64,000 nt of DNA from Blasia pusilla (Eukaryota > Marchantiophyta > Marchantiopsida > Blasiales). Positions 41,740 to 53,218 of the stretch are shown here, piece by piece. The notes under the pieces were generated by a model. It made no database searches. It was not told where the DNA came from and worked only from the letters and a program-made list of their open reading frames with translations. Numbering within the stretch: position 1 is the stretch's first letter; every line of letters begins with the position of its first letter. Made by a program: the position numbers and the translations under genes. The stretch is taken from contig CM114275.1 of NCBI GenBank assembly GCA_050084515.1, forward strand, positions 6,882,001 through 6,946,000. The letters are read 5' to 3'.

Positions 41740-44499
41740 CAGGGCGAACTGCACGTCTCTCAAGTCTGGACTGTGAAATTGTTGTTTCTCATCAGCAGAT
41801 CTCTGTATCAATCCTTGTTCCAGGGTTACACTGGAAGTCCCAATCGACATGATTAGTGAATGTGGTTGTTTAGTTCATAATGTAGGATTACTGTTACCAT
41901 CACCATACTTGTAAAATCGTAAAGCAGAGGTCTCATTGATCACTGCAAGTTGAAGCTACAGTCCTGCTGAGGTTTGCTTCTCAGGTTCTCAAGCTCACTA
42001 TTGAAGTCTAGATACACAGGGCAAGAGTTTCCTTTTCCACATCACCGTGGACTTCTGTCTGACATTTATGTTGGCTAGCTGTATTTTCTGGTACATGACT
42101 TTGAAGAGAGTTATACATGCACAGAATGTAGAATAGTGTCCCTAGTCTCTGTGGTGTCCTCTTAAGGGTCATTTGCTAGTTTGTGAAATCATTCAGGGTT
42201 GTCCGGTGCCCAAAATTGTAGGGCGTGCCACCCTTGCAACGAGAGGTCGGTTTTTGTATAGAACAGGTCATAGTGGAGCGCCACCCCACTGTGGGGATGC
42301 TAAGTTCGAAACAGTATGGTAGAGTAGTGCGCAAAACTGCACTATTTGATGTTTGACTCACGGCTATGAATCTGGAGAACTCTTTCAAGATTAAGATGCC
42401 TGAAGAGCACAACGTCCAACTCACACACTCTACTCTCTATTGCTTATTTTTCCTCTCTTTCTTCCCCTAGGCTTGTGGTTGGGTTTGTGACTCGTCTGGA
42501 GAATCAATTTATCTATCTATAACATCAAAGGTGTAACGACCATGAAGCCACAGGGACTAACAGCCGTCTGTTCCATGTGGGATCTCATCTTGAGCACGGT
42601 CCTTACAGCATGCACTCTGTCAGGTTGAGCTTGAACTTCAAATTAAACTCTCCAACATAAAGTACTAAAGGCGACACACTTGAAACTCTGCTAGTAACAG
42701 AATCAAAACCAGACATGACAAAAGATAACCCAACATGATGCGTACACTTAACCCGAGGGACTGAAAGGAATATGATGTGAGCACACTTGAAGTCTGAAGG
42801 TTGTGAGGTGGAAACGATTTGCGTCAAGCTCTTAATGGACCGAGGGATAGTGAGGTATACGACGCCACATGCCCAGTCCGAAGGTTGTGAAGTTCATTCA
42901 ATGTGCACATCACATTTGCTTCAAAGACTACTGTGCTGCTTGTGCCTATCATCTAACTTCTGACGCGAATATGATGAGCACTAGCAGCCCAACTGTGTTT
43001 GAAGCAGACACGACTTACATTGCACAGGAACAAGTTTTCACTCTACTTAAAAATTGCCATATCCTAGGGTGCACGAATATGATAGGCAAACTTTGTGTGC
43101 TTGCCCCGAACCCTAATTTAGATGCTATGTCTTCCGTCCATCATCCTGACATTGTCCTAAATACTCCCCCTAACCAAAATATTCGATGGAAATACTCGCC
43201 TACTTTTAAACTGAAGTTAAGTGAATATCCTAACCTTCAACCTGAAGGTCGTCCTAACCCTAATTTATTCGATTTCTCATATTGACATTTGGTACTTTTG
43301 ACTAATAGTATTGATTGGATCTCTTAGTAAATAAGATTTTCATCTTATCACCTTTTAACATCATTTGCAACTGAATCTTAATTATTTATTTATTTAATAA
43401 CGATGGATAATTCAAAATTATCCATCATCATCATCAAACTGAATGACTAATTTATATTAGAGAGTGTTCTTTTATTTTGCATATAACTCTTTTTTTGAGA
43501 TTTGACACTTAAAATAGTACTCGAAAATTTTGAGAGTTAAATATGAGAAAGAATTTATGCATGTGCATTGCACAAGATTACACCAGTAGTTTATTAGATG
43601 AAGAAACCTATTTACTCTCATATTTTAGTTTATGAACCATGTGACACATAAAACCTAACACAGATATATAGGGTAGCTGGTCCATTGTTAAATTCAATAA
43701 TTGTGACATGTCACCATAGACTTCCTACACGTCATATTTCACTTGCCCGTGGTTGTCTCAAGTGGATGTGGTTGTCACAATTGGATCAAAAAATTTACAT
43801 GAGACTAGTAAGTTGCCCAAGGGTATACATTGTTCCTTTAACTCATTTCTCTTATGGCTTAACTTCAGTTTTTATTTCTTTTTTAACTTAAATTTTTAAT
43901 ATAACACATGTCAACATGAGAGGAATCCTCATAAACTTAGGTTGACCCCAAGAGGAAGGATTATGTAAACCCATCCTCTCCTAATAGTATAGATTTCTTT
44001 CCTTCCAATGTTTACCTAAACTACTTCCATAGCTAGAAATGTCTCTGAAATAGCCATTGAAATCATTCTTCAAAATAGTTATCAAAATGTCTCCCAAAAT
44101 TTTTTTACCAAATTTCCATCACCAAAAACTGTCATCTAAATTGAAATTTTTCCAATCAAGATTCTATTGTCGTAGATACTTTTTGGAAATTTCCTTGAAA
44201 GATTCTCAATATTTTGTCAAAAATTTATGTTGAAAACTCATTCACCATTATTCCATCGTCTACAGTAATCTTGCCTTTCAATTGCCATAAACTCCCATTG
44301 TTCTTTATCAAACCCCAAAGTTATGTTTTTCCTTACTGATATTTTCCAAATTTGAATAATTGTAGCCCCGATATATTGCATCCATATGGTGTACTAGTAA
44401 GTACTTATTTTAAATCACACATAATGTTTACGAAATATTGAGTCATCGTGAAAGATTGCTTTGAAAGGAACATGCCATTCCTCCTAGCAAACTTATACG
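41740..44499. other. ARC3 3' flank and unassigned DNA
   Basis: No gene is supported. Region 42180-42330 has short inverted segments (near GCCACCCC and its neighbours), and 42460-42620 reads like a repeat border, but no partner copy was found. Near 43555-43590 the text ATGCATGTGCATTGCACA forms a short palindrome reminiscent of Helitron 3' hairpins, but no CTRR end follows at the right place. From 43300 on the DNA is AT-rich. Confidence 0.45.
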
Positions 44500-45815
44500 A
44501 TTAATATGAAATTGTAGAGGACAACGCCCTCTTTTGTGGGGTCAAGGAAAAATTGTAATTCCAATGGGATACCTCTTTAGATTTATGATGAATTTCCATA
44601 AATAGTTCTATGGAAGTTGTGGTAGGATGTTTTGAACCGCCTTATTGACACCTTGGACCTTATTTTTCCAATTACAATCTATTTTTCGTTCCGAGTGATT
44701 TAAAAAAATGTAAGTTATGAGTTTTTTTTGAAATTTTGGGGTTGGTAAGTTTCGATTTTACTAACTATACTTGTGGTTCTCCCAAGCCCCATGCACTATT
44801 TTCGGTTGGAAAAGATATACAACTACAAAAAAAAATTTGTGTGTTGAGAGGTTAATATTGGGTTCAAGAATAGGCGGGCCTAGTCATTTCTGGAAAAGTA
44901 ATTGTGAGATGTCATAGAATTTAATTAAGAGCTGAAACAATCTCAAAACTTAGCTCTTGTATTTTTATTCATGTTTATTTTTTCCTTGTAGTTGCGACAG
45001 GATGGGATACGGAATGGGGAACCCCTTAAGGTACATGTTCGGTCCAACTCTTACATAAGAGTGGAATAAACATGGACCAAGTTGTGAAGTCAAATGATTT
45101 AATTTTTGTGGACACATGCTTTATGCAAAGTCCGGAATAGTCATAAGCATGGCAAGTGGTAGGTAACTTAAAGTAACTTTTAGTTTGGTGGTGAAGGTGT
45201 TGGAGAACGAAGCAATTCTTGTGGAGTTGAAGAGACTTTCATAGCTTACTTGGATTCCACTTGGCTACAAAACAAACATGAATAAAAATACAAGAGCTAC
45301 GTTTAGAGATTGTATGAGCTCTCAATTAGCATCACACCAAGTTCTATGACATCTCAGAATTACAATTTCAAGATATGCCTAGGAACGCCTATTCTTGCAC
45401 CCAATGTTAACCTCTCGACACGCAAAAATAAATACTAGTAAGGTACATGTGAGATGCACGGGAAATAAAAAAAGTCTATGAAGAGTTAGCATATAGCCCG
45501 TGCATGCGCCTTGGGAGAACCAAGCTTCGAGTATAGTTAGTAAAATCGCAAACCCACACTCGAAACTTCCAAAAAAAACCCCATAACTGACATTTTTTAA
45601 ATCACACGGAATAAAAAATGGATTGTAATTGGAAAAATATGATCCAAGGTGTCAATAAGGCGGTTGAAAGCATCCTACCGCAACTTCCATAGAACTATTT
45701 ATGGAAATTCCCCATAAATCTAAAGCGGGTTCTGTAGGGAGGTATAGCGTTGGAAATACAATTTTTCCTGACCCCACAAAAGAGGACATTGTCCTCTACA
45801 GTTTCATAATAATTT
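44500..45815. mobile_element. Foldback element with arms of about 500 bp
   Basis: The left arm (about 44500-44985) is the reverse complement of the right arm (about 45262-45815). Matching landmarks include GTAGAGGACAA with CCTCTTTTGTGGGGTCA at the outer ends, then CCATAAATAGTTCTATGGAA, CCGCCTTATTGACACCTTGG, TTTACTAACTATACT, GAGAGGTTAA, CAAGAATAGGCG, GATGTCATAGAA and, innermost, TAGCTCTTGTATTTTTATTC. The loop is about 280 bases and no transposase is inside. Long inverted arms with little interior fit a non-autonomous Mutator-like or foldback element. A target-site duplication was not seen with certainty. Confidence 0.92.
45443..45517. other. Arm-specific segment with 8-bp inverted repeat
   Basis: This stretch of the right foldback arm has no counterpart in the left arm. 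It holds TGCACGGG (45455-45462) and CCCGTGCA (45497-45504) as inverted words and ACTAGT nearby. On the minus strand CCCGTGCAT followed by CTAGT looks like a Helitron 3' end, so it may be a tiny insertion or a local replacement. Confidence 0.5.
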
Positions 45816-45849
45816 TATCATGGAGTTTTTTTAATAAATGAATATACGT

Positions 45850-46640
45850 AGGTAAAAGAAGAGCACTTGTGGGGATGCCCCAGACGGGTGCGGATTTGAA
45901 CCGCCCTGTTAACCGGTCTCGCCGTGAAGTAAATCCCGCGGAGCCTCGGGAGTTCACGGCGACGAGAGTCGGGAGAGGTGAAGGGAAGCCGTGCGACACC
46001 GGCACGGGATCATCCTTTTAATAATTGGGAGGCGGAGTGGATTCCAGCTCCGTTGAATTGAGGCTTCGCTACAACGTTTCCACAAACACGGGCTGTGGGC
46101 CCCAGCGCAGAATCGGAGATTCTACCACGGTCCGTCTGGGGAGAGCAGAGAAGTTGGGTACATCGCGGGCCCGCGTTGCTATCCGAAGCGGCTCGCCCCG
46201 TCCTTCCGAAGCTCATCCATCCGAACTGGAACTGCAACTATCCAAAGCGGCTCGCCTCGTCCTCCGTCCACAGCAATGTTCGGAGAGATCCGGGGTTACG
46301 AGTAACCCGGCCGGCAGTTTTCAGGATTTTCCGACGCCATAAAATCACCACCGGCACCAGTTCCGGGCGGTATTGAGTAGATGCCGGAAGTTGACAGGGC
46401 AGTCGAGCACGTGCCGGATTATGACTGTCTGACGGCACGAATATGCCGGAATGTGGCGACGTCCGGGTAGGAAAGCCGGTTTTCGGCTGGATTACTTTTC
46501 CCGACGGACGGTTTATTGCCGTTTGGGGTGCCGGCTGCCGGGAATATGGGAGTGGCCACGATTTGCTTAGGGGGAGGCGGCTGGATCCAGACCGTCCCCT
46601 CAAATGTGTGCCCTAACACCCATTTAGGGCACACTAATTT
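45850..46640. other. GC-rich island with a stem-loop and a repeat-family copy
   Basis: The DNA turns abruptly GC-rich. A stem of ten perfect pairs (TCGCCGTGAA at 45919-45928 with TTCACGGCGA at 45953-45962) encloses an inner CCCG/CGGG pair. From about 46270 to 46345 it shares GATCCGGGGTTACGAGTAA and TTTTCCGAC with the inverted repeats at 59955 and 61055. The open frames here overlap on both strands and are not convincing genes. Confidence 0.6.
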
Positions 46641-46643
46641 GAG
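46599..46643. repeat. Imperfect 18-20 bp palindrome upstream of transposase relic
   Basis: CTCAAATGTGTGCCCTAA pairs with TTAGGGCACACTAATTTGAG after a nine-base loop, with a two-base bulge. It is followed by the short palindromic text CCGTCCGAT, CTAA, ATCGAACGG. It could be a regulatory hairpin or part of the element end. Confidence 0.75.
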
Positions 46644-46739
46644 CCGTCCGATCTAAATCGAACGGCTGCAAGTAGGGTCGCTCATCTGCCAAGGGGCTCG
46701 CAGGGGGGTGGAGACGCGACTACGGCCCCGGAGACCCTC

Positions 46740-46935
46740 ATTCTGCTCTGTCTCCACTCCACTCCGCTCTGCTGAGTCCGCTTTGCTCCGCAGCCTCCGC
46801 TTTGCTCTGCTCGGATCCGCTCCGCCTTGCTAAGTTTGCTCTGCTCGGATCCGCTCTGCTTTGCTCTGCTCGGATCCGATTCGCTCCGCAGCCTCCGCTC
46901 CGCTTTGCTCTGCTCGGATCCGCTCCGCTCTGTGA
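46740..46935 (+). repeat. Degenerate CTCTGCTCGGATCCGCT repeat
   Basis: Short words TTTGCTCTGCTCGGATCCGC and CTCCGCAGCCTCCGCT recur about six times with variable spacing. Translations of it (Arg-Ala-Glu-Gln-Ser runs) are artefacts. It precedes the 57-bp repeats and the transposase frame. Confidence 0.85.
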
Positions 46936-46957
46936 CAAAAGATTAGGCTCTCCGAAC

Positions 46958-47094
46958 TGCTCTGTTGCGTTTCTGCTTGGCTAGGTGATTCTCTTTTTTG
47001 TAGGGCCGCGTGGCTGCTCTGTTGCATTTCTTCTTGGTTGGGTGATTTGTTTTTTTATAGGGCCGCGTTGCTGCTCTGTTGCGTTTCGCTTGTG
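46958..47094 (+). repeat. 57-bp tandem repeat, two full units and a start of a third
   Basis: TGCTCTGTTGCGTTTCTGCT or a close form starts at 46958, 47015 and 47072, exactly 57 bases apart. Each full unit continues with GGTGATT, a T run and TAGGGCCGCGT. Confidence 0.9.
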
Positions 47095-47365
47095 CAGGGT
47101 TTTTGGCGTCTCAATGTGGCTCTGTTGCAAACTTGTGACAGTGGCCATTTCGTGACTCTCGCAAAGGCCCTGTTGCTTTGCATTTTATCTCTACAATTTT
47201 CCAACTGTATTGGCCGATTCCTCCCTAATTTGACCCACGAGTTGGGTTTGTTGTGCGGTCTTCCATTTCAGGTTCGCTATGCAACTTGATCTCGGGGGCT
47301 CGTAGCTCTCGGACTCTCCATTCTCGCATAGTGTATTTTCTTGTTCCTTGGCAAGCTCTCCTGAT

Positions 47366-47493
47366 TAGGGCCAAGGTTTCTCCGTTCTCCTGATTAGGGC
47401 CACGGTTTGTGTCGATTAGGCCAGGGTTTGTGTCGATTCGGGCCAGGGTTTGTGTCAATTCGGGCCAGGGTTTGTGTCGATTAGGGCCAGGGA
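47366..47493 (+). repeat. About 22-24 bp tandem repeat (GGGCCAGGGTTTGTGTCGAT)
   Basis: At least four units of GGCCAGGGTTTGTGTCGATT lie head to tail, preceded by two variants that start CTCCTGATTAGGGCCA. The array ends about 50 bases before the transposase start codon, so it probably sits in its leader. Confidence 0.88.
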
Positions 47494-47543
47494 TTAACCC
47501 TTCTCCTGTGCCTTGAAGTTGTAGCCCACACCCACTTGTTCAC

Positions 47544-49767
47544 ATGGCGAAAAGACAGAAGACCATGACTTCCTTCCTAGATAAGGAACGAATATCCGAT
47601 GGGCATGACATTATTGCATTGTCTGGCTCATCTGATGACAGAGAAGAGCAGCCTCCATCAGGAAGCAGTGCGGGTTTGGCTGAGAAAGTTAGAGTAGCTT
47701 GGAAGGATGTATGGTACTCAATGTATGATTGGATTGAGTTTGATTCGGTCAATGGTAGAATCTTTTGTAAAGTTTGTAAGAAGGGGAAGGGGAAGAGTGT
47801 ATTTGCCAAAGACGGAGCCATAAATTGCAAGGTTTCAGCCTTTGCTGATCATGCGAAGTCCAATGAGCACATCAAACTTGCATGGGCTGCCCATGGGGGT
47901 AAGAAGTCGATGGCCAAGGCCATAGCCACTACCAACCGAACCTACGAAGTTGCTCTGCTGACACTGTTTAAGTGCGCATACTTCCTTGCAAAGGAGGTTA
48001 TGCCATTTTTGAAATTTCCCAGCCTTTGTAAGTTGATGCTTTCTGTCAATGCCCCTATTACCAGAGACCTATACCAAGATGAAAAGAGCTGTAGTGAGAT
48101 GTGTTGTTTCATTAGCCAAGTTCTATATAGAAGAACTCTTGCGAGAGTTCAAGCCTCTCCTTTCTTTGGAGTTATGATCGATGAATCAACTGACATATCT
48201 ATAACACGGCATTTGGTTGTATTTGCCACTTCATTGAAGAGGGCCAATCAAAATGTTGTTTTTTAGGACTACTTCGTTGTGAATCAAAATGTGCTAATGC
48301 TATTACTGAAAGTTTGTTGCAACTTATCAAAGATGGAGGATTAGAATTCTCCAAAATGGTGGCATTTGGTTCAGATGGTGCTTCTACAATGGTAGGTAGC
48401 CAGACACGGGTGGCATCCCAAATGAAGCAGAAGGTAAATCCTTACATTCTTTCAGTTCATTGTGTAGCCCACAGAACTAATTTGGCGGCTTTAACAACTG
48501 CTAAAGCTCCTGATTGCAAGTCAATATCCTCTGAAGTTGATTCGATCCTCAATTCAATAGCTAGCTACTTTAGAAGGTCGTCCAAGAGGAAGAAAATTAT
48601 AGCGTCTTTGCAGGAAAAATTCAATGACTCCCAACGGGTAATGAAGAGATACCACAAGATTAGATGGTTATCCCGTTGGCAGGCTGTCACCACATTGTGT
48701 GATTCTCTAGAATCATTATTGATATATTTTAGAGATATTTCCCCCTCAGAGGATGATGGGAACGCTGCAAATTTATTGACCAGGTTGAGATCATTCCAAA
48801 TGATCTATCAATTATACTTTTTGGCTGACATTCTTTCCATGCTTGCAAATTTGAGTAAGATATTTCAGTACAAGTTTGTGGATGTTAGCACTATAGGGAG
48901 CATTTTCAATTCGGAGATAGCTAGGATTACCATGAATTTTGTCATGGAAACTCATGACTTGAATGCCTCCACCTTCTCTGAAGATACTGGTTACCATATA
49001 CTTCCTGATTTTGGGCCACCTGGTGGTTATCTTCCTCGTTTACAATCTGAGATAAGGGGAAACAAATTTCATAGCATTGCTATGTCTCGAGATTGTACTG
49101 GAGGGGACTTGGAGGCTGCCTTATTCTTTCAGAAAAGGTTTGTTGAAAGTGTGTGTGCAGCTTTACAAGAGCGATTTCGAGATAATAACTTGATTGGATC
49201 AATGAGAATCCTCAATCCTTTGCATATGCCTTCTCGGCAAGTGGGATTGAATAGTTGGGGGTGTAAAGATTTAGATGATTTGTGTGGTTTTTTTTTAGCT
49301 CAATTGCCATTGGGGGTGCAATGCAACCTCCTATCATTAATTCTCCCATTGTGAAGCAAGAGTTCTAGTCTTTCAAATTGATGGCTACTAGTGAGTGGAA
49401 GGATCGTAACTTCAAAGACTTGTGGGCGATGGTAAGTTGGAGTCCCTCGTTGCAATGTAAGTATTCTAATTTGTTGATTTTGGCTAATGTAGCTAGAGTC
49501 CAGTGTGTTAGTACTGCCATATGTGAGAGAGCTTTTTCCATTCAAAACATGATCAAGACAAAATCTCGTAATAGACTGACCACCAAGTACTTAGATGTTG
49601 TCTTGAGGATTGCCTTAGAAGGACCTTCCTCTGATTACGAAGAGGTGTTGTCTGAGTCTGTGGTGTTGTGGAAGAATTTTGCTCATTTTAGGTACTTGTT
49701 TGCAAATCCAGATAGATGTATTTCCCTGAATGAAGAAGTTAAAGATACTGAAACACATGTAGATTAG
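47544..49767 (+). pseudogene. hAT-like transposase relic (BED-type start, dimerisation end)
   Basis: Three consecutive frames make one protein of about 740 residues. Frame one (47544-48266) has a Cys-x2-Cys pair (FCKVCKKG) with a later His pair, as in BED/TTF-type fingers, then IDESTDIS with the first catalytic Asp. Frame two (to 49354) has FGSDGAS with the second Asp, HCVAHRTNLA, and RWLSRWQAV. Frame three (49378-49767) has the hAT dimerisation block ARVQCVSTAICERAFSIQN. Breaks are a one-base slip in a T run near 48257, a second slip in a T run near 49291-49299, and TAG near 49366. Stops are few, so decay is recent or the T runs are mis-sequenced. Close relatives are the ZNF862-like hAT proteins. 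Confidence 0.93.
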
Positions 49768-49805
49768 AAGACATTGATATTTTGGGTTTTAGGATGTAGG
49801 ACACT

Positions 49806-49845
49806 TCTTGAATACTTGGAGCCTTAGTGCTCCAAGTATTCAAGA
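49806..49845. repeat. Perfect 17-bp hairpin, 6-base loop
   Basis: TCTTGAATACTTGGAGC pairs without mismatch with GCTCCAAGTATTCAAGA around the loop CTTAGT. It lies 39 bases after the transposase relic stop. It could be a transcript 3' hairpin, a small MITE or a recent template-switch palindrome. Confidence 0.95.
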
Positions 49846-49854
49846 GGGGTAGGA

Positions 49855-49906
49855 TCCTTGGCTCCCAACTGGTGGGAGTTTTGTCAGGTTCAACTCCTGC
49901 CAAGGA
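49855..49906 (+). other. tRNA-like fold without an anticodon arm
   Basis: A seven-pair acceptor-like stem (TCCTTGG with CCAAGGA), a D-arm-like hairpin (CTCCC, loop AACTGGT, GGGAG) and a T-arm-like hairpin with GGTTCAACTCC, which fits the pol III B box. The 52-base span has no room for an anticodon arm. It may be a SINE head, a collapsed tRNA pseudogene or coincidence. Confidence 0.45.
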
Positions 49907-52900
49907 TGATTTTCTTAATACATTAGAAGGTTGTATGTTTAGTAGCAAGTTCAGTTCAGGGAAAGGAACTTGATATCATACTTCAGGTGTGGACTCTGTG
50001 GAGGATGGAAGGAGTCGGTGGAAATTTTTTTTGAGACAGTTAGGAGGCGTAGAGGGTTTTTGGCTGGCTTCACAAAGTTATGCCGAAAATTGGCCGAAGA
50101 GGGAGAAAAAACCCAGAAATAAGAAGAAAGAGGAAAAAAAAATCGGATTTTTTTTTTGACAAGAAAAAAAAATCCGGAAAATATTCGGAAAGTAAAAAAC
50201 TTACCATCCTTGACCGGCACCAAATATTAATTTCCGATAAAATATGAGTGAGAAAAAAACTGCCCAAACTATGGTCCACAGGTTGCTTCCTTCCCAAAAA
50301 AAAGCACATCCGGCATCCTGCAAGTAAAAGAGTCCATTCTATTCCATGCCTCGTCCCGAGAAAGAAGCATCCGTTAATCGACGAATGAGATCGCCACACC
50401 GCACCCCTCCCTGCGAGCCGAGTTCTGAGCAGCGGGCCCCATATGCGTTTCGCGATGGCGAGTGCGAGTGCAAGGCCAATAGATGGGACTGTGCCCGAGA
50501 ACATCAGCACGTACCACGTCACGAGGGCTTCTGGGCATCGCCGACGATCTGGAGATCACCGCGCCACAAGCGCTTGGGTAGCTGAGCGAAACGCGAGCAA
50601 TTCAGGTCCCCCGGAGCGGCGGAGACCGGAAGGCAAGCGCTTGGGTAGCTGAGGAAATCGGAGTTCGCACACTGCCATGCCATAGCCAAGCGTTTCGCCT
50701 CACGGCCGGCAGTGAGGCGCGATGTCGTCGATTCCAGGCCTCCAACCGGCGAACCGACGCTGTCGCGATTTCATGCCGCGAGTCTGCTGCACACGCGACG
50801 CCGGTCAGGTAAACGTCGTGCCAGCGAACGAGCGACGGAATCCAAACCCGCACGTGAAGCGCCTTCGCGGATTCGACGTCGCACGGAGGTGGAAGCGTCG
50901 TGGCCTTCACGAAATGAAAAACTAACAATAAAATAAACGCCACAAAGGTTGGGGAGGAGAAAATAGTGGCGCCCTACCGCTATATGTCACGCGCGTGAAA
51001 CCCCACGTCAATTCTCTCAATCCCATCCCCACTCGATTCCGGAACCCTATCATTCATGCAACTCGCACATGTCATCAACAACGGCCTCTTTCTTTTTCCT
51101 TTTTGCTCTCCTCTCCGTCCAACAAACGAAGCCTTAGCCGTGTCAGGTGTGGTTCTCGCCCACTCTAAATCACCCGCACTTGAATTTCGATCTCGTGAGC
51201 GAGAGTGCATGATCTCCCACATCCATGTACCACCTGGACTTGAATCCTTGGAGGGAGACCGCATGATCTCATGTATATCCGGGTCGCCTTGTAAGTTACT
51301 AGATTAATTAAAGTTTCCTAATTGTTTATGGGAGGGGCCACTAAAGAGGGTTGCATCCAACTTGCGACTTGCTTGCTAGCTAGCTAGCTAGCTAGGCCCA
51401 CACTCGCCTTTCCCTCTAGCAACCGCATACACCTTTTTCCTACTTCGCTTTTTTTATTAGAGGTCCATCGAAATGAGAGCCGCAAAAACATGTAAACCAT
51501 GACTTACCAATTAGTGGCTGAGATCCTTTGCACATCAACTTATGGATAACCGTGTCTTTTTTATTGCTGAAAATACTGGATTTGAAGCATGTGTTTGATT
51601 GAAATATCATCATCTCCGAAAATAACGGAGAAGGAATAAAAGCCTCTACAAACTGCATAGTGATTAACTCAGCAATTAGAGAATGAAGTAGTGGATAGCC
51701 ATGCCCCCTCCTACGATTTGGTTACCTCATCCAACTAACACTTGAGGTAAGAGGAGAAAACTCAGAAAAACCTCATTTAAGTCACCAATTAGTGGTCATT
51801 TACGTTCCGTCAACGCGACTAACGGATCCCTTTGCCATTCCCGTAATTCAATTATATCATCCCACCAAGAAATTATATATCTCCACACGTATAGTCGTCA
51901 AAATATATATTAATCTATATTATATAATACCAAATAGACCTTGTAACTAATTGGAGTTTTCTTATTCAAATCAAGGGCCTAATAGGAGAGAGAAACCAAC
52001 GAAATTAGTGGTTACGAAACAGTGATAACCAACATCGCCTCCGCATCAATTAGCGGATAATCATGCGCATTTAATACTTCTGTGTTAAAAGAAAGAGGAT
52101 GCGACGTCACACTTTTCTCTTCTTTATTAGATTATTTTTACTTGTTTATTATGGCTTGGCATCAAATGATCGTAACTTTATGAATTAACAATTTTCCTAA
52201 AAGATTAGCAACGAAGGCTTTCAAACTTTTGCCTAACTTCATAGGGTGTGAATGATAAAGGAGTAGTTGGGACTCGGTGTATGTATGTGATTCGTGATTC
52301 AAACTTGTTGGACTAACCATCCGTCTAATTCTAGGGTGCATGTCGACATAAGCACTCAAGTGCCAAAAGGGACACATTAAAATATATTTACTAATATGAG
52401 CTATTTACAAGATACGAATATGAACACAAGTATTTCGTCACTCAAAGCCTACTATTCGTTTGATGGGGCCACATGGTAACATTCTTGTTTAGTAGGGCCC
52501 CCAACCAAAAATAACAAAATATTGTTTTTAGAATTGCCACTTCTTTCTTTTTATTTTTCTTTTTTTCCTTCCCCTTGGGCCCTTGCAAGCAACCACGCTA
52601 TCTAGTGGGCCCTATTGAAAAAAAAATACTTGAATGAAATTCTCCCATAAAATAAAACCTCTTCAAGTCTCAAAATAGCTTTTCCATTAGAAAAAGTTCA
52701 TAAAATTGAACCATCCAATTGTTAGACCTTATTTGACATAAGTGTAAGATATTGCATCATCTTCTTTAACTAGCATGCCCACGCTAAGCACGAAAAGAGG
52801 TGTTGTTGTAAGGACTTGTTAGAAAATAAAATTTCATTAAAAATGTTGGTTTATTTAAAGATTTTTTGGGTATACAACATTTCCTGTATAGAATTTTTTT

Positions 52901-52919
52901 TATGAGTTGTGTTAGAGGG
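49907..52919. other. Unassigned DNA with a CTAG run
   Basis: No gene is supported. 50280-51300 is GC-richer with overlapping frames on both strands and no domain. A short run of CTAG units lies at about 51371-51394. From 51400 on the DNA is AT-rich, with no coding text until the Helitron helicase frame. Confidence 0.5.
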
Positions 52920-52921
52920 CG

Positions 52922-53218
52922 TCATGATAGAAAAAACACTTTTGTACTTACTCTTGACAAAGCAACATATAATTTTCCATGAGAAAATACAGATGATAGT
53001 AGATATATTCCAACCTTTTGTAATGTTTGACCTTGAGACTTATTAGTGGTCGTAGCAAAAGCTGGACGGAAAGGAAATTGATATCTACGAAGATCAAAAG
53101 GTAAGCCAAAGTTTGACGTAATCAAAGGAATACGTGGCACAAGAACTCGATCTCCAATATTTCTTCTTGAATTGATCTCAACATATATGACATATGGCAT
53201 GAAGGCACAAATTACCAA
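52922..53218 (-). pseudogene. Helitron helicase, last motifs (KSQGQT, ALSR)
   Basis: The frame contains GDRVLVPRIPLI, then FPFRPAFATTTNKSQGQTLQ, then the motif VI-like LYVALSRVS. These are the C-terminal SF1B motifs of Pif1-type Helitron helicases. The open frame is intact over 98 codons, but the rest of the helicase is missing. Confidence 0.92.

Noticed and set aside
43555-43590. Possible Helitron 3' hairpin
   Set aside because: The short palindrome is there, but the CTRR end and AT target are not at the right place.
45796-46005. Minus-strand frame in the GC island, with a GGTTCAAATCC word on the minus strand that fits a pol III B box
   Set aside because: No A box or tRNA cloverleaf could be built, and the protein text has no recognised family.
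46738-47027. Arg/Ala/Glu-rich frames upstream of the hAT relic
   Set aside because: They are translations of the degenerate CTCTGCTCGGATCC repeat.
50280-50943. Overlapping frames in the GC-richer stretch
   Set aside because: Frames on both strands cover the same bases and none has a recognisable domain.
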